A stretch of DNA of 5,995 nt. Origin: Nitrospirota bacterium (GTDB lineage Bacteria; Nitrospirota; Nitrospiria; JACQBZ01). The position numbers were made by a program, and so were the translations under genes. Each line of letters opens with the position of its first letter. The stretch's first letter is position 1. The notes beneath the pieces were generated by a model that worked only from the letters and a program-made list of their open reading frames with translations, did not search any database and had not been told where the DNA came from. The stretch covers positions 1-5,995 of the forward strand of contig JACQHO010000101.1 in assembly GCA_016198945.1 (NCBI GenBank). Reading direction: 5' to 3'. Shown piece by piece: positions 1 through 5,860 of the stretch.

Positions 1-35
1 ACGACAGCGAAGACGACGACAATGGTGGCGGTCAC
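1..35 (-). CDS. 5' end of a divergent gene, probably membrane or exported protein (partial)
   Basis: Read on the minus strand, a GTG at 35-33 opens a frame giving MTATIVVVFAVV before the window ends. A Shine-Dalgarno-like AAGGA (plus positions 44-48) sits 8 nt upstream. A promoter with a perfect TTGACA -35 box lies further upstream at 66-94. The run of I, V, F and A straight after the start suits a signal peptide or first membrane helix. Only 12 residues are visible, so the family cannot be named. The gene would be divergent from hemH with about 190 nt between the two starts. The call rests mainly on the promoter, RBS and start lining up; a chance alignment remains possible. Confidence 0.4.
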   Translation of the reverse strand, partial: MTATIVVVFAV

Positions 36-65
36 GCGCGACGTCCTTGAATAAATTCTGAGGAC

Positions 66-94
66 ACCCTACCAAGTCCGAGCCGCTCTGTCAA
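66..94 (-). promoter_or_regulatory. sigma-70-type promoter firing leftward
   Basis: On the minus strand, TTGACA (plus positions 89-94) is followed after exactly 17 nt by TAGGGT (66-71). The -35 is a perfect match and the -10 matches 3 of 6 positions, including the conserved TA and final T. Transcription would begin near 59, about 24 nt before the GTG at 35. The weak -10 box is the main doubt. Confidence 0.42.
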
Positions 95-157
95 TGCAAC
101 GCCTATATTCTCTTGCGTTCAACAGGCCAATATTCCTGTGGGCGGGGGATCACGGAG

Positions 158-186
158 TTGATAAAATCGGCCTATCCGTGTATGCT
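158..186 (+). promoter_or_regulatory. sigma-70-type promoter of hemH
   Basis: TTGATA (158-163) and TATGCT (181-186) are separated by 17 nt. Transcription would start near 193, leaving a leader of about 30 nt before the GTG at 223. The promoter lies inside the longest possible reading frame, which opens at ATG 94. That is one reason to reject that early start for hemH. Confidence 0.6.
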
Positions 187-222
187 ACGCGATACAAAAA
201 TCAAATAATCGAGAGAGAAAAA

Positions 223-1143
223 GTGACTAAAGACACAATCGGCATTTTACTGATGGCCTACGGAGCGGCGAGTTCTCTGGATGAGATCGAACCGTACTTG
301 AACGACATCCGTGGGGGACGGCCGGTCGGCGCGGAGCTGATCGAACAGGTCAAGGATCGCTACCGGCTGATGGGCGGGAAATCCCCGCTGCTTGAGATCA
401 CCAGACAGCAGGCCGCCGCGCTGGAGAAAACGCTCAACCGGGATCAACCGCGCTTTAAAGTCTATATTGGAATGCGCCACTGGCATCCGTACATCAAAGA
501 TACCGTGGCCGCGATGGCGGCGGACGGCATCCGACAGATCACGGCGCTCTGCCTCACGCCGTATTATTCGAAAATGAGCGTGGGAGCCTACCACCAGAAA
601 TTAGACGAGGCCGTGACGGCCTCCGGCGCGGCGTTCAAGATCCGACGGATCGAGAGTTGGAACGACCATCCCAAACTGATCGAGGCAATTGCGGAGAAAG
701 TTACGAAAACCCTGGACCGGTTTCCGGCTGAGATCCGCAAAAAGGTTCCTCTGCTCTTCTCGGCGCACAGCCTCCCGGAACGAATTTTGGCCGAGAAGGA
801 TCCCTACCCGCAGGAATTAAATGAGACGATCGAACTCGTGATGAAGATAGTGGGACCGTATGAATGGCGGTTCGCCTATCAAAGCAAGGGACGCACGCCG
901 GAGCCCTGGCTGGGTCCGGACGCGGCCGCCGTGATCAACGAGCTCCACGCGCAGGGACACCGTCATCTATTGATGGCCCCGATCGGTTTCATCTCGGACC
1001 ATATGGAAACGCTCTACGACGTCGACGTGATGTACCGCAAGCAATGCGACGTCAAGGGGATGCGGCTGGAGCGAGCCGAGTCGCTCAATGCAACGCCGGC
1101 CTTTATCGATGCGATGGCGGACGTCGTGCGGGAGAATCTATAA
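223..1143 (+). CDS. hemH: ferrochelatase (HemH/CpfC)
   Basis: Soluble or membrane-associated class II chelatase that inserts Fe(II) into a porphyrin at the end of heme synthesis. Numbering from the GTG gives 306 residues, the usual bacterial size (Bacillus subtilis enzyme about 310). Visible signatures are GILLMAYG at the N-terminus, GMRHWHP (about 83-89), FSAHSLP with the catalytic His at 182, YQSKGRTPEPWLGPD (about 219-233) and GFISDHMETLYDVD with the conserved Glu at 262. The His and Glu fall within two residues of their Bacillus positions (183 and 264). There is no C-terminal Fe-S extension. The frame opens earlier, at ATG 94. The preferred start is GTG 223: homology begins right after it, a purine-rich GAGAGAG precedes it, and a promoter lies between the two starts. 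hemG follows 252 nt downstream in the same direction. Whether the substrate is protoporphyrin IX or coproporphyrin III cannot be told from the window. Confidence 0.96.
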   Translation: MTKDTIGILLMAYGAASSLDEIEPYLNDIRGGRPVGAELIEQVKDRYRLMGGKSPLLEITRQQAAALEKTLNRDQPRFKVYIGMRHWHPYIKDTVAAMAADGIRQITALCLTPYYSKMSVGAYHQKLDEAVTASGAAFKIRRIESWNDHPKLIEAIAEKVTKTLDRFPAEIRKKVPLLFSAHSLPERILAEKDPYPQELNETIELVMKIVGPYEWRFAYQSKGRTPEPWLGPDAAAVINELHAQGHRHLLMAPIGFISDHMETLYDVDVMYRKQCDVKGMRLERAESLNATPAFIDAMADVVRENL

Positions 1144-1395
1144 AGAATACGCGTGCGGTCGCTGTTTGGCGCCAGGCCCAGACGGCGACTCGGCTTGCGT
1201 TTGGGGCCACCCGGCTTGGCGAAGGACGCGGCCGGGTCTTCCCGGTAAATTATGGCTGCCTCACCTTGCCAGAATTTAGCGGCCGAGCCTTAGCCGGGTC
1301 AAACGAAAGCCGTCGGAGCCGTAGGGCTTGGTGACAAGCAGCGACCGCTGAGTAGCGGCTGCCGCAGGACAGGACCCGCTGATGTCGCGAAAAAC
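1144..1395. other. hemH-hemG intergenic gap with small hairpins, no gene recognised
   Basis: This stretch of 252 nt shows no convincing coding frame and no tRNA, RNase P, tmRNA, SRP RNA or riboswitch motif that I recognise. It holds two compact inverted repeats. CCGGG-TCTT-CCCGG (1232-1245) is not followed by a U-tract, so it is a poor intrinsic terminator. CCGCT-GAGT-AGCGG (1345-1358) is extended by CAG/CTG (1339-1341 and 1359-1361) across a 3-nt bulge. A weaker pairing joins GGCCC near 1176 to GGGCC near 1214. The second hairpin ends 34 nt before the hemG start, where the Shine-Dalgarno is weak, so a structured leader is conceivable. No good promoter is visible in the gap. Confidence 0.5.
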
Positions 1396-2850
1396 ATGAC
1401 GTCTGCACAGAAAAAAGTGATCATCATCGGCGGCGGGATCACCGGCCTGGCCGCGGCCTACGCCCTGCAGGAACTGGCTCGTAAAAATCAAGCGCCGGTT
1501 TCCTTCACACTCATCGAAGGTCAACCCCGCCTGGGCGGAAAAATTCTCACCGACACGGACCACGGTTTTGTGATCGAAGGCGGGCCGGACTCCTTCATCT
1601 CTCAAAAACCCTGGGCGCTGGAACTCTGCCGTCAATTGGGCCTCGAAAACCGTCTGACCGGAACAAACCGTGAACAGACCGCCACCTACATTCTTCATCA
1701 CGGCCGGCTTGTGAACCTTCCGGAAGGACTCATGCTCCTCGTGCCGACCCGCTTGAGACCCTTGCTCTCAACTCCGCTCTTTTCCCCGACCGGGAAACTA
1801 CGGATGGGAATGGACTGGATTATCCCTAAAAAACGCGGAACCGAGGACGAAAGTCTGGCCGGTTTTGTCCGCCGACGGCTCGGACGGGAGGCGGTTGAGC
1901 GGCTGGCCGAGCCTCTCCTGGCCGGGATCTATGCCGGCGACGCCGAGCAGATGAGCCTGGCCGCGACCTTCCCTCAATTTATGGAATTAGAGCAACGGCA
2001 CGGCAGCCTGATCCGCGGAATGCTTGCGCGACGGCGCGAGATGCGCGGGCGGACGCCCTCCGGCCGGGAACCGTCCCCCGGAACAATTCCAACGACGATG
2101 TTCATGACGCTCAAGGGCGGACTTTCGGAACTGGTCACGGCCCTCGTCTCGAAACTGGACCAGAATGCATTGATGATCGGAACCGAGGCAGAGCGCATCC
2201 ATTGGAAATCCGGACTTTCGACCTATCACGTACGGCTGAAAGATGGAACCACGATGACGGCCGATGCCGTGATTGCCGCCTCCCCGGCCTATGTCACGGC
2301 CGACCTCCTGGCCGAAACGGACGCCACGCTCGTCCGGTCGCTTCGGGAAATCCCGTATGTCTCGACCGCCACCGTCTCACTGGCCTATCGCAAGGATTCG
2401 TTCCGGCATCCCTTGAACGGTTTTGGGTTCGTCGTTCCCCGGAGCGAGGGGCGCAGCATCATGGCCTGCACCTGGACCTCCACCAAGTTCCCCCACCGCT
2501 CGCCGGAGAATCGGGTGTTGCTCCGCTGTTTCGTGGGGGGAGTCGGTCGGGAGGATATTGCGAACCTGGCCGAGAAGGAGATGGTGAATGCCGTTCGGGA
2601 CGATCTCCGCGCAATTATGAATATCACGGAGGAACCGATTTTAAGCCGGGTCTATCGGTGGGAAAAGGCGAATCCGCAATATCCGGTCGGCCATCTCGAC
2701 CGGCTGGCCGGAATCGACGACCGCCTGACCCGCCTCCCCGGACTGTTTCTCGCCGGGGCCGCCTATCGCGGCGTGGGCGTTCCGGACTGCATCCGTCAAG
2801 GGAATAACGCGGCCGAGCGGGCCTTTGCCTATCTGACGGCTCGTCAATAA
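1396..2850 (+). CDS. hemG: protoporphyrinogen/coproporphyrinogen oxidase (HemG/HemY type, FAD-dependent)
   Basis: Flavoenzyme that takes six electrons from a porphyrinogen to give the porphyrin used by ferrochelatase. The oxygen-dependent family is named hemY, hemG or cgoX in different genomes. The 484 residues match the family length. An N-terminal Rossmann fold carries KKVIIIGGGITGLAAAY (6-22), then LIEGQPRLGGKI (39-50) and the family hallmark EGGPDSF (61-67). AEPLLAGIYAGD (171-182) and MTLKGGLSEL (237-246) follow. The C-terminal FAD-binding signature is YPVGHLDRL...LPGLFLAGAAYRGVGVPDCIRQG (429-469). ATG 1396 places the first beta strand normally, and there is no in-frame start just upstream. 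Its Shine-Dalgarno is poor, with only an AGGA about 26 nt away. It is not the small flavodoxin-like HemG of Escherichia coli. The hemH neighbour supports a heme role. Protoporphyrinogen versus coproporphyrinogen as substrate is not decidable here. Confidence 0.95.
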   Translation: MTSAQKKVIIIGGGITGLAAAYALQELARKNQAPVSFTLIEGQPRLGGKILTDTDHGFVIEGGPDSFISQKPWALELCRQLGLENRLTGTNREQTATYILHHGRLVNLPEGLMLLVPTRLRPLLSTPLFSPTGKLRMGMDWIIPKKRGTEDESLAGFVRRRLGREAVERLAEPLLAGIYAGDAEQMSLAATFPQFMELEQRHGSLIRGMLARRREMRGRTPSGREPSPGTIPTTMFMTLKGGLSELVTALVSKLDQNALMIGTEAERIHWKSGLSTYHVRLKDGTTMTADAVIAASPAYVTADLLAETDATLVRSLREIPYVSTATVSLAYRKDSFRHPLNGFGFVVPRSEGRSIMACTWTSTKFPHRSPENRVLLRCFVGGVGREDIANLAEKEMVNAVRDDLRAIMNITEEPILSRVYRWEKANPQYPVGHLDRLAGIDDRLTRLPGLFLAGAAYRGVGVPDCIRQGNNAAERAFAYLTARQ

Positions 2851-2862
2851 TTTTGCTATAAT
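2833..2862 (+). promoter_or_regulatory. extended -10 promoter for the lemA operon
   Basis: A perfect TATAAT (2857-2862) is preceded by TG with one spacer base (2854-2855), the extended -10 arrangement. CTGACG (2833-2838) offers a -35 match of 4 of 6 positions at 18-nt spacing and lies inside the end of hemG. Transcription would start near 2869, giving lemA a leader of about 112 nt that contains both palindromes. Confidence 0.65.
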
Positions 2863-2888
2863 GAGTAAAGCATGATCCCCTGGACGGC

Positions 2889-2909
2889 GGGGACAGATTT
2901 CAAATCTGT
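2889..2909. repeat. REP-like palindrome, unit 1 (right arm decayed)
   Basis: GGGGACAGATTT is followed by a single C and then AAATCTGT. The inner 8-bp arms pair perfectly. The left arm's outer GGGG has lost its partner: the right side continues ACAG instead of CCCC. The unit shares its design with the intact copy 6 nt downstream. Short palindromes of this GGGGACAG type are, from general knowledge, scattered in intergenic regions of some genomes that carry IS200-like (Y1) REP-associated transposases. No such transposase is in the window. Confidence 0.75.
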
Positions 2910-2915
2910 ACAGGA

Positions 2916-2940
2916 GGGGACAGAATTCAATTCTGTCCCC
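2916..2940. repeat. REP-like palindrome, unit 2 (perfect 12-bp arms)
   Basis: GGGGACAGAATT, a single C, then AATTCTGTCCCC form a perfect inverted repeat of 25 bases. It lies in the predicted lemA leader, 28 nt before the Shine-Dalgarno. No U-tract follows, so it is not a standard terminator. Compared with unit 1, the arms differ by the compensated change GATTT/AAATC to GAATT/AATTC. Pairing is kept although the sequence changes, which suggests the fold itself matters or that both derive from a family of palindromic elements. Confidence 0.85.
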
Positions 2941-2967
2941 TGGGTGACGTGAGCCCCTACAAATAGC

Positions 2968-2974
2968 AAAGGAG
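2968..2974 (+). promoter_or_regulatory. lemA ribosome binding site
   Basis: AAAGGAG lies 6 nt before ATG 2981. It is the strongest Shine-Dalgarno on the plus strand of the window and fixes the lemA start. Confidence 0.8.
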
Positions 2975-2980
2975 ACGATC

Positions 2981-3547
2981 ATGGCCGGTTGGATATTGTT
3001 GGGTCTCATCGCGATTGCTTTCCTGTGGATCATCGTCGTTTACAACGGTCTTGTATCGCTGCGAAACCAGGTACAGAACGCCTGGAAACAGATCGACGTC
3101 CAGCTCAAGCGACGGCATGATCTCATCCCCAATCTGGTCGCGACCGTCAAAGGCGCGATGGAGTTTGAACAGGATACGCTCGAGAAGGTCATCTCGGCGC
3201 GGGCCAAAGCCGTCTCGGCCGCCGGCCCGCACGACAAGGCCGTGAGCGAGAACATGCTCACCGAGGCCCTGGGCAAACTTTTCGCCGTGATGGAGAACTA
3301 CCCCCAGCTCAAATCGAACGAAAACACCATGCAATTGCAGGAAGAGCTGACCTCGACCGAAAACCGCATCGGCTTCGCCCGGCAGTTCTACAACGATATG
3401 GTCGCGTCTTATCACATCCGGCAGGAGATTTTTCCCAATAATTTTGTGGCGTCCCTCTTCAAGGGATTTAAAAAAGAAGAGTACTACACGGCCGATGAGG
3501 CCGACCGGGCCGTTCCGAAGGCCGATCTGAGCATTCGGAAAAAGTAA
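2981..3547 (+). CDS. lemA: LemA family membrane protein
   Basis: LemA proteins are small and membrane-anchored, with an N-terminal helix and a mostly helical soluble domain; their exact role is unsettled. The 188 residues match the family. A hydrophobic segment (about 4-22, GWILLGLIAIAFLWIIVVY) leads into the family core: NAWKQIDVQLKRRHDLIPNL (33-52), VKGAMEFEQDTLEKVISARA (56-75), LTSTENRIGFARQFYND (123-139) and the C-terminal NNFVASLFKGFKKEEYY (153-169). These are classic LemA signatures. The start is fixed by AAAGGAG 6 nt upstream. An M48 protease gene begins 4 nt after the stop. LemA-M48/HtpX pairing is common in bacteria, so a shared job in membrane protein quality control is a reasonable inference but is not shown here. 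Confidence 0.95.
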   Translation: MAGWILLGLIAIAFLWIIVVYNGLVSLRNQVQNAWKQIDVQLKRRHDLIPNLVATVKGAMEFEQDTLEKVISARAKAVSAAGPHDKAVSENMLTEALGKLFAVMENYPQLKSNENTMQLQEELTSTENRIGFARQFYNDMVASYHIRQEIFPNNFVASLFKGFKKEEYYTADEADRAVPKADLSIRKK

Positions 3548-3551
3548 ACCG

Positions 3552-5171
3552 ATGCCGTTGACCTTTGTCCAGGTCGAGGAGGAAAAAAACCGTCGGATCT
3601 GGATCTTTTTCCTTGTTCTCCTGCTGGTTTATTTCGCCGCCTTGATGGGCCTGATGGCTGCCTGGGCCCAGATCTTTTGGATCGACGATGCCGCCTTATT
3701 CCGGCCGCGCTCCATCTTTCTCCTGGTCTTGGCTTCCCTCATAACCGCCTCGGTCCATTTCTGCTTCTCAACCCTCGATTCGGTCCGCTTCCTGAAAAAA
3801 AACCTGTCGGCCGCGCCGCCGGATCTCCGGGACGGCATCCACCGACGTCTGGCCAATATCCTGCAGGAGATCCAGGTGGTCACCGGAAACAAGCGAAGAA
3901 TCGAGGGCGCGGTCATTCCGACGCTGGCGATGAATGCCCTCGCCGCGGTCGATCTTCGCGGAAACGCCACCATCGCGATCACCGAGGGCCTTCTGTCGAA
4001 ACTCACGCGGCCCCAGTTGGAAGCGGTCGTGGCCCATGAGGCCTGTCATATCCTCTCGGGAGACTGCCTGGAGACAACGGTGGCGGCCAGTCTTTTTGGG
4101 CTGCCCGCCGCCGTGATCGAAAAACTTTCGAGCACATGGGCTCCGCAGGCCCGCCTCTCTCCCGCTTTTTTTCTGACATGGGGCCTGCTTAAACTCAGCC
4201 ATCTCTTCCATCTGTTCATCTCAAGAGAGCGGGAGTACCGGGCGGATGCCGGCGCCGTGCGCATGACACGGAACCCGTTGGCGCTGGTTGAAGCGCTCCA
4301 GCTCTTATCGCGAAACTGGAGAGGCACCGGATCCATCGGCAATGGACTGGAAATGCTCTGCATCGTGAATACCGCGGCCGCGCTCACGGATGAATCGGAC
4401 GGATGGTGGGCCGATCTGATCTCGACGCACCCCCCGATCCGAAAACGGATCGAGGTGTTGTCAAAGATGGCCCATGTCGGCCTGTCCGAACGGATCGCTC
4501 AGACCGGGCCGAATACCGGCGCGGGGACGGCCCGGCCGGCTCAACCGGTTTTCTACGCGCTCGATCCCCGGCAGCAGTGGCAGGGGCCTTATGTCCTGAC
4601 GGAACTTTCAGCCCTGCCCTGGATCTCTCCGCTGACCTGGATCAGCGATGGAGGGCAGGCGGTCGAGCGGGCCTGGAAAACCCCGATGATCGACCAGGCC
4701 GTTTTCACAAAGCGTCTAACGCAGGAGGAAAAGAAACCGTCCGATTTCATCTGTCCTTCATGCCGACAGCCCCTGCTCATTACATCGTATGACCGGACCC
4801 AGGTGTTCCAATGCCATTTTTGCGGCGGCCTCCTGGTCGAAAACGCCAAGATCCCCCGGATCATCGCGAGGGCCGAAAGCCTATCGACCGAAAGGGTTCA
4901 GTCGTTATCCAAGGCGGTCATGCGGAAAAATCAGACCCGGCGGATGGAGCGGCATTTAGAGTCGCTTGACCGTAAAACAATTCCGCTGCGAAATTGTCCC
5001 AAATGCAAAAACCCGATGACGAGGACATTTTACACTCTCGCCTATTTAATCGAGATCGACCGGTGCAGTTTTTGCGGCTTGACCTGGTTTGATCCCGATG
5101 AACTCGAAATGCTCCAATGCATGATCGTCAACAAGATGGCCGCGGATCCGTTGGAGCGGAGAACGGCTTAG
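3552..5171 (+). CDS. membrane M48 (HtpX/Ste24-like) metalloprotease with GYF_2-like and double zinc-ribbon tail
   Basis: Predicted zinc protease of the inner membrane, active site facing the cytoplasm if it follows HtpX. Two N-terminal helices (about 16-38 and 54-71) precede the catalytic domain. Zinc ligands are HEACH (162-166) and Glu 228 in SREREYRAD (224-232). STHPPIRKRIEVL (291-303) is the family's C-terminal motif. Further hydrophobic stretches lie at 179-190 and 205-223. The protein does not end there, as HtpX (about 290 residues) would. A segment with QGPYVLTEL (344-352) resembles GYF_2 domains. Two zinc ribbons follow: Cys 401/404/421/424, and Cys 482/485/505/508 ending in TWFDPDELE, as in zf-TFIIB-like domains. 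The gene starts 4 nt after lemA, so translation may be coupled; its own Shine-Dalgarno is weak. The protease call is firm, but the roles of the added domains are unknown. Confidence 0.92.
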   Translation: MPLTFVQVEEEKNRRIWIFFLVLLLVYFAALMGLMAAWAQIFWIDDAALFRPRSIFLLVLASLITASVHFCFSTLDSVRFLKKNLSAAPPDLRDGIHRRLANILQEIQVVTGNKRRIEGAVIPTLAMNALAAVDLRGNATIAITEGLLSKLTRPQLEAVVAHEACHILSGDCLETTVAASLFGLPAAVIEKLSSTWAPQARLSPAFFLTWGLLKLSHLFHLFISREREYRADAGAVRMTRNPLALVEALQLLSRNWRGTGSIGNGLEMLCIVNTAAALTDESDGWWADLISTHPPIRKRIEVLSKMAHVGLSERIAQTGPNTGAGTARPAQPVFYALDPRQQWQGPYVLTELSALPWISPLTWISDGGQAVERAWKTPMIDQAVFTKRLTQEEKKPSDFICPSCRQPLLITSYDRTQVFQCHFCGGLLVENAKIPRIIARAESLSTERVQSLSKAVMRKNQTRRMERHLESLDRKTIPLRNCPKCKNPMTRTFYTLAYLIEIDRCSFCGLTWFDPDELEMLQCMIVNKMAADPLERRTA

Positions 5172-5187
5172 CGGCCGGAAGGCCTGC
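5172..5187. terminator. small hairpin between convergent genes
   Basis: GGCC-GGAA-GGCC (5173-5184), with flanking GC pairing possible, fills the 16 nt between the stop of the protease gene and the stop of the hydrolase gene on the other strand. It is symmetric, so it could slow transcription from both sides. It lacks a U-tract in either direction, so calling it a terminator is weak. Confidence 0.25.
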
Positions 5188-5844
5188 TCAGGCGCCTCCC
5201 GAACGGAGATGGCGTTTAAACCACTCGGCCGCCAGACGGGCCACCTCTTCCAGAGTGCCGGGCTCCTCGAACAAATGGGTGGCTCCCGGGATGATGATCA
5301 ACTCCTTTTTCCCCCGGAGCAGCGCGTAGGCCTGTTGATTGAGCTCGATGACGACGTCATCGTTGCCGCCGACGATTAACAACGCGGGGGTCTTGACGCG
5401 ATCGAGAACCGGCCCGGCCATATCGGGTCGCCCTCCACGCGAAACCACCGCGCCGATCACCGGCCCGAGAACGGCCGCCGCGTGCAGCGCCGCCGCAGCC
5501 CCGGTGCTGGCCCCGAAATAGCCGATCTTCAGCCCTTCTGTTTGCGGCTGTCCCATCAGCCATTTTGTGGCCGCCGTCAATCGGTCCGTCAGCAGGTGAA
5601 TGTCAAAGCGCGTCTTATAGACGGCATCTTCGGGTTGGGTGAGAAGATCGATCAACAACGTGCCGATCCCCGCTTCGTGCAAGACCTTCGCGACAAAGTT
5701 ATTCCGCGGACTGTGCCGGCTGCTTCCGCTGCCGTGGGCGAACAACACCACGCCCTTCGCCCGTTCAGGAACAACCAGCATGCCCTCCAGCGTGACGGAA
5801 TCCGTCGGAATCCGGACAAGACGTTCGAAACGTTCCGTGATCAT
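5188..5844 (-). CDS. alpha/beta hydrolase, dienelactone-hydrolase-like
   Basis: Predicted cytoplasmic serine hydrolase; the substrate is unknown. Numbered from the preferred start it has 218 residues. The fold opens with VVLFAHGSGSSRHSPRN (32-48), whose HGSG is the usual oxyanion region. The nucleophile is Ser 113 in GYFGASTGAAAAL. The acid is Asp 162 (or 163) in LLIVGGNDDVV. The catalytic His is 190 in IIPGATHLFEEPGTL. LLIDLLTQPED (63-73) is typical of the branch annotated as dienelactone hydrolase family, which elsewhere often accompanies a phosphoribosyltransferase; none is visible here. There is no signal peptide. The frame could open at ATG 5874, adding ten charged residues, but ATG 5844 has GGAAGGGA at the proper distance and is preferred. 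The gene converges on the M48 gene and so belongs to a separate transcript. Confidence 0.88.
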   Translation of the reverse strand: MITERFERLVRIPTDSVTLEGMLVVPERAKGVVLFAHGSGSSRHSPRNNFVAKVLHEAGIGTLLIDLLTQPEDAVYKTRFDIHLLTDRLTAATKWLMGQPQTEGLKIGYFGASTGAAAALHAAAVLGPVIGAVVSRGGRPDMAGPVLDRVKTPALLIVGGNDDVVIELNQQAYALLRGKKELIIIPGATHLFEEPGTLEEVARLAAEWFKRHLRSGGA

Positions 5845-5850
5845 CGTTGA

Positions 5851-5858
5851 TCCCTTCC
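5851..5858 (-). promoter_or_regulatory. ribosome binding site that decides the hydrolase start
   Basis: On the minus strand GGAAGGGA ends 6 nt before ATG 5844. The alternative ATG at 5874 is preceded by TTTTTAA and has no Shine-Dalgarno. This favours the shorter protein. Confidence 0.65.
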
Positions 5859-5860
5859 GC

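Noticed and set aside
1..54. Plus-strand C-terminus of an upstream gene, such as another heme gene ending at TAA 52-54
   Set aside because: The 17 visible residues (rich in T and V) resemble no heme enzyme C-terminus I know, and the divergent reading has better start signals.
1232..1245. Terminator hairpin of hemH
   Set aside because: The stem is only 5 bp and is followed by GTAAATTATG, not a U-run.
864..1334. A 156-codon plus-strand frame crossing the end of hemH
   Set aside because: It overlaps the conserved C-terminal half of ferrochelatase in another frame and is rich in R, G and A, as expected for a shadow frame in GC-rich DNA.
1276..1701. A 141-codon minus-strand frame over the gap and the start of hemG
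   Set aside because: More than half of it is antisense to the FAD-binding region of hemG, and it shows no recognisable motif or ribosome site.
2912..2917. AGGAGG as a strong ribosome binding site
   Set aside because: No start codon follows at a usable distance; the sequence belongs to the junction between the two palindromes.
2916..2940. Intrinsic terminator for hemG
   Set aside because: The stem is perfect but no U-tract follows on either strand, and the element lies downstream of the lemA promoter.
5482..5850. A 122-codon plus-strand frame opposite the hydrolase
   Set aside because: It is antisense to the catalytic region of a clearly recognisable alpha/beta hydrolase.
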